Positions 1 to 5,321 of a stretch of 6,399 bases of DNA are shown piece after piece. This stretch comes from Acidimicrobiaceae bacterium (GTDB taxonomy: Bacteria; Actinomycetota; Acidimicrobiia; Acidimicrobiales; Ilumatobacteraceae). The first letter of the stretch is position 1. Each line of letters opens with the position of its first letter. The position numbers and the translations under genes were made by a program. The DNA lies in assembly GCA_002727235.1 (NCBI GenBank), contig PBWL01000048.1, positions 24,696 to 31,094 of the forward strand, given 5' to 3'. The notes below the pieces were generated by a model, which saw only the letters and a list, made by a program, of their open reading frames with translations, was not told the origin of the DNA and did no database searches.

Positions 1-1
1 T

Positions 2-277
2 TCTTCCAGCAATTTTCCCCTGCACTCAACTCTGACCGAATCTGAAGTGCTGTACGCAGTTCGATATGAGGCAGCTGTTCATCTTGTCGACGTTTTGACG
101 AGACGATCACGACTTCATCTGTTGCATCGGGATCTTGCAATGGAGTGCGCCGAACCGGTCTCGTTCATCATGCAGCAAGAACTCGGCTGGTCAGAATCAA
201 CTCGCCAACAAGAACTCCAGAACTACAACGACCTGTGTCAGTCTGAGATCGATGCAATGCGTGAAGGAATTCGGTAA
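2..277 (+). CDS. glpD: Glycerol-3-phosphate dehydrogenase, C-terminal part (5' end outside window)
   Basis: This is the last 91 codons of a gene whose start lies before the window; the reading frame is open from base 2 to the TAA at 275-277. The residues around TESEVLYAVRYE, followed by a DVLTRRSR segment and a helical tail (ELGWSES, then a Q- and E-rich stretch), match the C-terminal cap domain of FAD-dependent GlpD as found in actinobacteria. GlpD oxidises sn-glycerol 3-phosphate to dihydroxyacetone phosphate (DHAP) at the membrane and passes electrons to quinone. The FAD domain and active site are not visible here, so activity cannot be judged. The stop codon shares one base with the start of the next gene, indicating co-transcription and translational coupling. 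Identity is from recalled family sequences, not a search. An in-frame GTG at 47 is not a real start. Confidence 0.85.
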   Translation, partial: SSSNFPLHSTLTESEVLYAVRYEAAVHLVDVLTRRSRLHLLHRDLAMECAEPVSFIMQQELGWSESTRQQELQNYNDLCQSEIDAMREGIR

Positions 278-1779
278 TGCCAACAACACCTACTCCCCCG
301 ATTGAACTCGGAAGCGCCGATCAACATCTCGAGGGCACCTGGGTGCCAGTTCAGGAATCGGTTGCCGAGTCGCTCTCATCGATTTGTCGAATCACTCGTC
401 TCGAAGGAAACGAACTCGCTGTTGCCGAACTAAGCCGCGACTGGTGGCCGCTTGCCTTGCATTGGGCACTCGCTGGTGAGGTTGGTGCGCTTGCTGCAGT
501 GGTAGCCCATCCGAGATCAGCCGAGGAGGCATCAAAAGTGATGTCGGTCTGCCATGATGCCACCATTCCTGTCACTGCTGCCGGGGGAAGATCAGGGGTG
601 TGCGGTGGATCGATACCGGTGCACGGTGGTGTTGTCATCGATCTGTCAGAGATGAACTCGATCATCGAAGTTGACGAGGTGTCTGGCGTCGTCACTGCGC
701 AATGCGGGGTGTTCGGCCCCGATCTAGAACACTTCCTCCGTTCAGAGCACAGCATCACCGTCGGGCATCACCCGCAGAGTTTCGACCTGTCCACTGTTGG
801 CGGCTGGGTTGCTTGTCGGGGCGCAGGCCAATATTCGACGCGATACGGAAAGATCGAAGAGATGGTGGTCGGCTTGGAGGTTGTGCTCGCCGATGGGTCG
901 ATTATTCACACCGGAGGCCATGCTGCTGGGGCGGTTGGGCCTGACCTCAATCACGTATTTATCGGTTCAGAGGGAACGCTTGGCATCATCACATCAGCCA
1001 CTCTGCGAACCCACCCGGTGAGTGGCTATCAGGGTCGTGCCACCTATTCCTTCCCCACATTGTCAGATGCGTTTGAAGCGTGCCGACTGGCCATTCGCCA
1101 TGAGGCGACCCCTGCGGTTCTTCGGCTGTATGACCCGATTGAATCTGCGAGGTCGCATGGTGGCGATGGCGAAGAAACGATTGTGCTGGTACTCGATGAG
1201 GGCCACCAGCAAATCGTCGACGCCACTCTTTCGACGGTCGATGAGTTTTTCGTGAAGTGTGGTGGCTCGGAGGTCGAGCACGACCGGGTTGAACATTGGC
1301 TTGCACATCGTAATGACACCACGGCCCTCCAAGAGCTCACCAAAAAAGGGTTTGTTATCGACACGATGGAAGTCACTGTGCCGTGGTCAAAACTTGATGC
1401 TGTCTATGAGGCGGTACGTGACGCTGCCCTTTCGACTCCGCACGCGGTCTCTGCTTCTGCCCATCTTTCGCACAGTTATCTCGATGGAGCCTGCCTGTAT
1501 TTCAGCCTTGCGTCACGGCCACCTCGAAACACGCCGCTTCCAGAAATTGACGCGATCCACCGAACTCTGTGGGATGAGTCTCAACGGGCGGCCCTTCGAA
1601 CTGGAGCGAACCTGTCGCACCACCATGGTGTTGGTTTAAACAGGTCGAGATACATGCACGAGGCACTTGGCTCGGCATTCAACTCTTTGCAGCACATCAA
1701 AGATGCCCTCGATCCTCACGGAATCATGAATCCGGGGAAGATGGGTTTCGTCGACAAATTTGGAACGTCAGGTTGGTAG
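277..1779 (+). CDS. AGPS-like FAD-binding oxidase (alkyldihydroxyacetonephosphate synthase family)
   Basis: A 500-residue flavoprotein of the VAO/PCMH fold. The FAD-binding half contains AAGGRSGVCGG (101-111), GHHPQSFDLSTVGGW (163-177) and GSEGTLGIIT (230-239). The C-terminal substrate domain contains GACLYF (404-409) and LSHHHGVG (446-453), the latter nearly identical to animal AGPS. AGPS exchanges the acyl chain of acyl-DHAP for a fatty alcohol to make alkyl-DHAP, the first ether-lipid bond. By eye against recalled human AGPS, these positions are kept: His164 (human H300), Thr173 (T309), Arg283 (R419), Tyr408 (Y578) and His448-450 (H615-617). The human R515 position appears to be Leu351. 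No signal peptide is seen. The start is ATG 277, with AAGGA at 264-268 as ribosome site. Lying between glpD and a glycerol-kinase-like gene, it probably acts on a C3 phosphate or ether derivative; the true reaction may differ from AGPS. Confidence 0.85.
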   Translation: MPTTPTPPIELGSADQHLEGTWVPVQESVAESLSSICRITRLEGNELAVAELSRDWWPLALHWALAGEVGALAAVVAHPRSAEEASKVMSVCHDATIPVTAAGGRSGVCGGSIPVHGGVVIDLSEMNSIIEVDEVSGVVTAQCGVFGPDLEHFLRSEHSITVGHHPQSFDLSTVGGWVACRGAGQYSTRYGKIEEMVVGLEVVLADGSIIHTGGHAAGAVGPDLNHVFIGSEGTLGIITSATLRTHPVSGYQGRATYSFPTLSDAFEACRLAIRHEATPAVLRLYDPIESARSHGGDGEETIVLVLDEGHQQIVDATLSTVDEFFVKCGGSEVEHDRVEHWLAHRNDTTALQELTKKGFVIDTMEVTVPWSKLDAVYEAVRDAALSTPHAVSASAHLSHSYLDGACLYFSLASRPPRNTPLPEIDAIHRTLWDESQRAALRTGANLSHHHGVGLNRSRYMHEALGSAFNSLQHIKDALDPHGIMNPGKMGFVDKFGTSGW

Positions 1780-1781
1780 CG

Positions 1782-2201
1782 ATGGAGGCATCACAACGTT
1801 GGGACACCGCTGCGCTTCGCATGGGGGCAATGGTTTCACTTATTTTCGCAATCCCATTTTCCATCGGGGCATCGTGGGCTGCCAGCCGTGACTCGACAGC
1901 CCTTGCGATCTGGCTAGTGCTTGGAGCCGTCGGCGGTTTCACCCTAGGTGCTGGCTGCGCAGCTTGGGTGCAACGCCTTGACCTTCCGCTCAGCCATGGT
2001 CTTGTCACCGCCGTCGGCACCTACTCGGCAGCACAAATGATCTTTATCGTTGTTCAGCTCGTCTCGGGTAACAGTGTCAACTGGTTTGGGGCGTTCTTCA
2101 ATCTCAGCGTCGTCGGAGGGGTTGGCCTCATCGGCGGATGGATTGGCCGGCGGCTTCGAGCCAAAGGTTTTGTTCCTTCGTTCGAACGGTCGTCACAGTG
2201 A
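1782..2201 (+). CDS. Small four-helix membrane protein, unknown function
   Basis: A 139-residue hydrophobic protein with four predicted membrane segments at about residues 14-33, 41-63, 73-95 and 101-122. Short polar ends flank them, and an RRLRAK cluster after the last helix suggests a cytoplasmic C-terminus by the positive-inside rule. Helices 2 and 4 are rich in Gly and small residues (LGAVGGFTLGAG; VVGGVGLIGGWIG), as in tightly packed or oligomeric membrane proteins. I recognise no named family. The ATG at 1782 lies two bases after the upstream stop; a TTG at 1773 would add three residues and overlap the upstream gene. No strong ribosome site is seen, so translation probably depends on coupling. 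The position between an AGPS-like flavoprotein and an FGGY kinase suggests a role in the same pathway, for example polyol or lipid-precursor passage or anchoring of the enzymes, but that is inference only. Confidence 0.8.
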   Translation: MEASQRWDTAALRMGAMVSLIFAIPFSIGASWAASRDSTALAIWLVLGAVGGFTLGAGCAAWVQRLDLPLSHGLVTAVGTYSAAQMIFIVVQLVSGNSVNWFGAFFNLSVVGGVGLIGGWIGRRLRAKGFVPSFERSSQ

Positions 2202-3658
2202 TCCTTGTCATCGACATTGGCACGACAAGCGTTCGTGTCGCAACGATGAGTTCCAACGGCGACATCGTTGGGTTCAAACAGCAACAGCAGCCACCGTCGT
2301 CGCCGTTTGCTGGCCTCGTCGAGTTTGACCCGATTGCCCTGGCCAACACAGTTCAAGAGCTGGCTACTTCGGCAGTGAATGCTGTCGGCGCAGTTACCGG
2401 AGTAGCAATTACTACGCAGCGTGCAAGCACCATCGTCTGGGATCGCTCATCGGGCGAACCGATCGGGCCGGGTCTCAGTTGGCAGGACCTTCGCACCGTT
2501 GGCGAATGCATGACCGCACGAAGCGAGCATGGAGTCACAGTTGCACCGAACCAGAGCGCAACGAAAGCACAATGGCTGCTGCAGTCAGTCGAATCTCCTG
2601 AGCCAAATAACCTCTGCATTGGCACGGTCGATTCGTGGATCACGTGGATGCTGTCTCGTGGCGAGTCTCACGTGACCGATCACACCAACGCCGCAGTCAC
2701 CGGTTGGTACGACCCGCAGGGCGCGTCGTGGAGCGAGCATCTGTGCGATGTGTTCACCACTCCAACATCAATGCTTCCTCAGATTGTCAACAGCGTAGGT
2801 GAGTGTGCAATCGCTCACAGTTTGCCGGGTGCGCCACCAATCGTTGCGCTCATTGGTGACCAGCAGGCGTCTCTCGTCGGCCAAGGTTGCGTGAGCCCTG
2901 GACTTGCGAAGATCACCTTTGGGACGGGCGGCATGCTTGACACTGTCGTCAATGATGACTCGCCCCTTGCTCAAACAACCCGGCGCGGCGACGGAGGATG
3001 TTTCGGCATCGTTGCGTGGGCAGAAGGCGGCCAACGCACATTTGGTGCTGAGTCGATCATGCTCGCAGCGGGCTCAAACATCGATTGGCTCCGAGACGAT
3101 CTCAAGATCATTTCGTCAAGCGTCGAGAGTCACGACATTGCATCGTCATGCTCGTCGACTGATGGCGTCATGTTTGTTCCTGCACCGCTTGGATTGGGAA
3201 CCCCCCATTGGGACTATGGAGCACGAAGCACCTTTGTCGGGCTCACCCGAGGCACCACCCGAGCCCACATGGTGAGAGCAGTCGTCGAGGGAATTGCGCA
3301 TCGTGGAGCAGATCTTGTTGAAGCGGTTCGCGCCGATGCTGTCGCCGACGTCGATGTTGTCAGAGTTGATGGCGGCATGAGCCAAAACGCGTTCTTTGTT
3401 CAGGCTCTCGCGGACTTCACCGGACTCACAGTCGAGGTGTCGCCCCACACCGAAGGCACCACCGTTGGGGCGGGCCGGCTGGCTCTCGTTGGAACACATG
3501 AGATGTCGACCGTTGTCGACACTGCAGAAATGTGGGACCCTCAGGTCATAGTGCACCCTGATGACTCGTTTGACCGCGTCGACGCTCGCTCGCGTTGGGA
3601 GCAGGCGTCATCTCGATCACGTGGTTGGATTCCAGAGCTTTCGAGCCTCGACTTCTAA
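2198..3658 (+). CDS. FGGY-family carbohydrate kinase, glycerol kinase-like with altered substrate pocket
   Basis: A 486-residue ATP-dependent sugar/polyol kinase. The N-terminal phosphate loop is DIGTTSVRV (6-14). Further glycerol-kinase-like blocks are ITTQRASTIVW (71-81), SWQDLRT (94-100), GTVDSWITWM (142-151), GDQQASLVGQ (220-229, with likely catalytic base Asp221), FGTGG (241-245), LGLGTPHWDYGARSTFVGLT (331-350) and the ATP-site block VDGGMSQNAFF (390-400). Among E. coli GlpK glycerol contacts, Arg83, Trp103, Asp245 and Gln246 are kept (R75, W95, D221, Q222). Glu84, Tyr135 and Phe270 appear replaced by Ala76, Asn118 and Met246. A kinase role is secure; glycerol as substrate is doubtful, so no symbol is given. 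I chose GTG 2198, whose GTGA overlaps the upstream stop by four bases and places the phosphate loop right at the N-terminus as in the family. A start at 2138 would add 20 residues read out of frame with the upstream gene. It is the last gene of the operon. Confidence 0.88.
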   Translation: MILVIDIGTTSVRVATMSSNGDIVGFKQQQQPPSSPFAGLVEFDPIALANTVQELATSAVNAVGAVTGVAITTQRASTIVWDRSSGEPIGPGLSWQDLRTVGECMTARSEHGVTVAPNQSATKAQWLLQSVESPEPNNLCIGTVDSWITWMLSRGESHVTDHTNAAVTGWYDPQGASWSEHLCDVFTTPTSMLPQIVNSVGECAIAHSLPGAPPIVALIGDQQASLVGQGCVSPGLAKITFGTGGMLDTVVNDDSPLAQTTRRGDGGCFGIVAWAEGGQRTFGAESIMLAAGSNIDWLRDDLKIISSSVESHDIASSCSSTDGVMFVPAPLGLGTPHWDYGARSTFVGLTRGTTRAHMVRAVVEGIAHRGADLVEAVRADAVADVDVVRVDGGMSQNAFFVQALADFTGLTVEVSPHTEGTTVGAGRLALVGTHEMSTVVDTAEMWDPQVIVHPDDSFDRVDARSRWEQASSRSRGWIPELSSLDF

Positions 3659-3683
3659 ATCGTTGCTCCGCGGCTCACCCCCC

Positions 3684-3714
3684 CCGTCGAGGGCTGTCAT
3701 TTATCTCTCGACGG
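3684..3714. terminator. Hairpin between convergent genes, possible bidirectional terminator
   Basis: CCGTCGAG (3684-3691) and CTCGACGG (3707-3714) form a perfect 8-bp stem. It can be extended inward by a G-T and a G-C pair, leaving an 11-base loop. It sits in the 58-base gap between the stop of the FGGY kinase (+) and the stop of the lipoprotein gene (-), so it could end transcription from both sides. No T-tract follows on either strand, so it would be a non-canonical intrinsic terminator, a form often proposed in actinobacteria, or an mRNA 3'-end protector. Confidence 0.6.
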
Positions 3715-3716
3715 AG

Positions 3717-4493
3717 TCATTCAGTTGACGTCTCTCCCCCTGAATCCGCTACTTCAGCGGTCTCAACATCCGAAGTCTCAGTTTCTGGTGTCTCCGCCGC
3801 ATTGGTCTTCCGACGAAGCAAAAATATGGAGACCCCAGCGAGCAGCACGAGAGCGATGATGATGATCACCACGGTGGAACTGCTTGAGCCTCCTTGTGAT
3901 GACTGCACGAAGAACACTTCTTCTTCTGGAGGGTCGAGCAGATTGACGCTCCACGAAACGGTGCTTCCTGCTACTTCTCCATTGTGTGCTGTAATCGACC
4001 CTGGGAGTGTCACAGCCAACGCATAATTGATCTCAACACCCATTAGGGCGAGCATTGCCGGATCCATCTCTTCGTCATCACCGAGGTCAGATGTAAGACT
4101 CTCCAAGTTGAACTCGAAGCGCCAGCCGTCGCCGACTTGGGAGAGAGTGAGATCTTCAGCACTGTCTTCAACGAGTTCAGCGGCGCCTGCATCCCAAGAT
4201 CCAGTGATGATCTGGCGACAAACCGTGCCATCGTTTTCAACCTGTGTTTCGGCGCTGCCGCCAGCAAGTTCGTCTCCGCCAGCGTCGCTCAGCATGTCAT
4301 CGCATATCGATGTCGGGTCGATATCGTCACCCTCCTCTGCGAGAAGTGCGGTGACTGCATCTAAGTCGACTTCGAGACCCAGTTCATAGGTGCCTGAGCC
4401 ATCGTCGTTGACATTGAAGTCCATTGAAATCTCGTAACATCCCGCCAAGACAAATGGAACCATCAAAGCCGCAATAAATCTGGTCATTTTCAT
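3717..4493 (-). CDS. LppM-like lipoprotein with C-terminal membrane anchor
   Basis: A 258-residue exported protein. It has a short lipoprotein signal peptide ending in the lipobox LAGC (16-19; lipidated Cys19). Then come FNVNDDGSGTYELGLEVDLD (26-45), a Cys pair (64 and 92) that could form a disulfide, and a block with VTLPGSITAHNGEVAGSTVS (161-180) before WSV. A membrane helix lies at about 207-226, followed by RRK and an acidic Thr/Glu-rich tail (230-258). The DG-rich start, the LPG...NG...W motif and the C-terminal helix resemble mycobacterial LppM (DUF3153-type). That assignment is by recall and the function is unclear; mycobacterial LppM has been linked to host interaction. The domain would lie outside the membrane and the acidic tail inside. 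The start is ATG 4493, chosen for the signal peptide; an ATG at 4487 is a close alternative. The open frame continues upstream to 4898, but that extension lacks export logic and overlaps the next gene. It is transcribed convergently to the operon and divergently from the ferritin-like genes. Confidence 0.85.
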   Translation of the reverse strand: MKMTRFIAALMVPFVLAGCYEISMDFNVNDDGSGTYELGLEVDLDAVTALLAEEGDDIDPTSICDDMLSDAGGDELAGGSAETQVENDGTVCRQIITGSWDAGAAELVEDSAEDLTLSQVGDGWRFEFNLESLTSDLGDDEEMDPAMLALMGVEINYALAVTLPGSITAHNGEVAGSTVSWSVNLLDPPEEEVFFVQSSQGGSSSSTVVIIIIALVLLAGVSIFLLRRKTNAAETPETETSDVETAEVADSGGETSTE

Positions 4494-4529
4494 TCTCGAA
4501 AAGTACCAGACCTCGCCCGTTGCGGCCCC

Positions 4530-4558
4530 CAAATCCATTGGCCTTCGCCCAATGTCAA
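4530..4558 (-). promoter_or_regulatory. Candidate promoter and overlapping inverted repeat for the lipoprotein gene
   Basis: On the minus strand a perfect TTGACA (plus-strand TGTCAA, 4553-4558) could be a -35 box. Seventeen bases downstream lies GATTTG (4530-4535), a poor -10. A perfect 6-base inverted repeat, CATTGG (4536-4541) and CCAATG (4549-4554) with a 7-base spacer, fills the space between the two boxes and touches the -35. That is a typical position for a repressor site. The weak -10 keeps confidence low. Confidence 0.35.
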
Positions 4559-4668
4559 ATTCTCTACGCCCAGCCAACCGACAGCGTGGGGCTCGTGCCC
4601 ACAGCCCCTGAGACGAACCTCCGTCCTGGTGGGTGAGGGACAGCAACGAAATAAAGCCTTCGGGGACA

Positions 4669-4687
4669 CGCAGAGATAGACTCTGCG
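4669..4687 (+). promoter_or_regulatory. Perfect 7-bp hairpin in the leader of the ferritin-like genes
   Basis: CGCAGAG (4669-4675) and CTCTGCG (4681-4687) form a perfect 7-bp stem with the 5-base loop ATAGA. It lies 57 bases before the start codon and directly before the tandem GGAACTTTC repeat. With no T-tract after it, it may be a 5'-UTR stabiliser, a palindromic protein-binding site, or chance. Confidence 0.45.
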
Positions 4688-4688
4688 A

Positions 4689-4710
4689 GGAACTTTCTTC
4701 TGGAACTTTC
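4689..4710 (+). repeat. Tandem GGAACTTTC repeat, possible ECF sigma -35 elements
   Basis: GGAACTTTC occurs at 4689-4697 and again at 4702-4710, 13 bases apart, 34 bases before the next start codon. GGAAC(TT) is the well-known -35 core of ECF sigma factors of the sigma-E/sigma-R kind. From the second copy, a GTT (4726-4728) lies 19 bases downstream, compatible with the actinobacterial GGAAT-N18/19-GTT layout. That start point would leave almost no leader before the ribosome site, which argues against it. The segment CTTTCTT (4693-4699) is also complementary to AAGAAAG (4729-4735), which covers most of the ribosome site. Confidence 0.4.
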
Positions 4711-4730
4711 CGCTGTGACCACAAAGTTAA

Positions 4731-4736
4731 GAAAGG
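4731..4736 (+). promoter_or_regulatory. Ribosome binding site deciding the GTG 4744 start
   Basis: GAAAGG lies seven bases before GTG 4744 and is the only good Shine-Dalgarno match near the start of this frame. It fixes a start that places the twin-arginine signal 17 residues in. Confidence 0.7.
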
Positions 4737-4743
4737 TAGCCCC

Positions 4744-5310
4744 GTGACGAGTACCCGGGACGAGTCCCCACAACTCAACGAGACTGATTTCCGACGCAAG
4801 TTGCTTGCGGGAGGTTCAGCAGCGCTGGCAATGACGATGATCGGCGGACGCTCCGCCTCTGCGGCAGGCCTCTCGTCAACCGAACTCGATCTTCTCAAGT
4901 TCGCTCAACGAATAGAACTCTCTCTTCACGACCTCTACGATGAAGCTCTGCAAGTCGACAAGGGCTCGGCTGCCTGGACGGTCATGGCCGACAGTCACGA
5001 ATCGTTCGCCCAAGCCATTGCCGGATTTGCTGGCCTCAGTGCCAATGAGCGCAACGAAGACGTCTTCGGGTCGTACCGGGCAGCGATGCGAGGCGCTGAC
5101 CGTGCCATGACGGCTTATGAGCTTGAGTCGATTGCGGCAGCCACTCATATCGAGTTGCTCGGCAAATTATCGGACGCCGGCTCTGCTGAAGTCATTGCCT
5201 CAATCGCCTCAGCAGAATCACGCCACTGTGTCGTGCTAGCTGATGTACTCGGTAGTGGAAGTGACGTAACAATGACATTGACTAACTCGGCGCAGCCGAT
5301 CGAAGCGTGA
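4744..5310 (+). CDS. Tat-exported ferritin-like domain protein
   Basis: A 188-residue protein with a twin-arginine signal: DFRRKLLAGG (15-24), a hydrophobic core, and a likely signal peptidase site after SASA (37-40). The mature part is almost all helical and fits a four-helix ferritin-like bundle: helix A about 45-69 (Glu58, His62), helix B about 76-97 (His85, Glu86), helix C about 112-142 (Glu129, His135) and helix D about 147-170 with ExxH (Glu158, His161). In ferritin-like proteins ExxH residues bind iron or manganese. Here helix D keeps the motif, but the matching Glu of helix B appears to be Ala82. Metal binding is plausible but unproven, and a structural or redox-stress role outside the membrane is possible. 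The next gene encodes a second Tat ferritin-like protein 11 bases downstream, so the two are probably one transcription unit and perhaps partners. No named family is assigned. Confidence 0.82.
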   Translation: MTSTRDESPQLNETDFRRKLLAGGSAALAMTMIGGRSASAAGLSSTELDLLKFAQRIELSLHDLYDEALQVDKGSAAWTVMADSHESFAQAIAGFAGLSANERNEDVFGSYRAAMRGADRAMTAYELESIAAATHIELLGKLSDAGSAEVIASIASAESRHCVVLADVLGSGSDVTMTLTNSAQPIEA

Positions 5311-5314
5311 GAGG
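5311..5314 (+). promoter_or_regulatory. Ribosome binding site deciding the ATG 5322 start
   Basis: GAGG directly follows the upstream stop codon and lies seven bases before ATG 5322. This favours that start over GTG 5307, which overlaps the upstream stop and has no ribosome site as good. Confidence 0.65.
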
Positions 5315-5321
5315 CACCGAG

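Larger units (their letters stand above)
4494..4743. other. Divergent intergenic region with several structured elements
   Basis: These 250 bases separate the lipoprotein gene (-) from the first ferritin-like gene (+). I see no convincing gene; an in-frame GTG at 4633 would only add a Tat-irrelevant 37-residue extension. Besides the elements listed separately, GTGGG (4586-4590) can pair with CCCAC (4598-4602). Alternatively GGGGCT (4588-4593) can pair with AGCCCC (4603-4608); the two stems exclude each other. No known riboswitch consensus (SAM, cobalamin, c-di-GMP, c-di-AMP) was recognised. No clear housekeeping promoter for the + strand gene is visible. Confidence 0.5.

Noticed and set aside
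351..758. Minus-strand open frame of 135 codons inside the AGPS-like gene
   Set aside because: Its composition is that of an antisense shadow of a conserved gene; it has no recognisable domain and no clear ribosome site.
1773..1781. TTG 1773 start for the membrane protein
   Set aside because: Possible, but the ATG three codons later directly after the upstream stop is the simpler choice and changes only three residues.
2138..2197. Upstream ATG extending the FGGY kinase by 20 residues
   Set aside because: It lies deep inside the membrane protein gene, puts 20 extra residues before the phosphate loop that normally opens the family, and GTG 2198 gives a typical 4-base overlap.
3595..4026. Plus-strand open frame of 143 codons opposite the lipoprotein gene
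   Set aside because: It overlaps the kinase 3' end and the antisense of a gene with a clear signal peptide and lipobox; its Ser/Thr-rich sequence is a shadow.
4610..4660. Possible cobalamin, SAM or cyclic dinucleotide riboswitch upstream of the ferritin-like genes
   Set aside because: Short G-rich stretches suggested it, but none of the conserved cores of these classes could be matched.
4633..4743. GTG 4633 start for the first ferritin-like protein
   Set aside because: It adds 37 polar residues before the Tat signal and lacks the good ribosome site present before GTG 4744.
4494..4898. N-terminal extension of the lipoprotein frame up to 4898
   Set aside because: It would bury the signal peptide and lipobox in mid-protein and overlap the coding start of the divergent ferritin-like gene.
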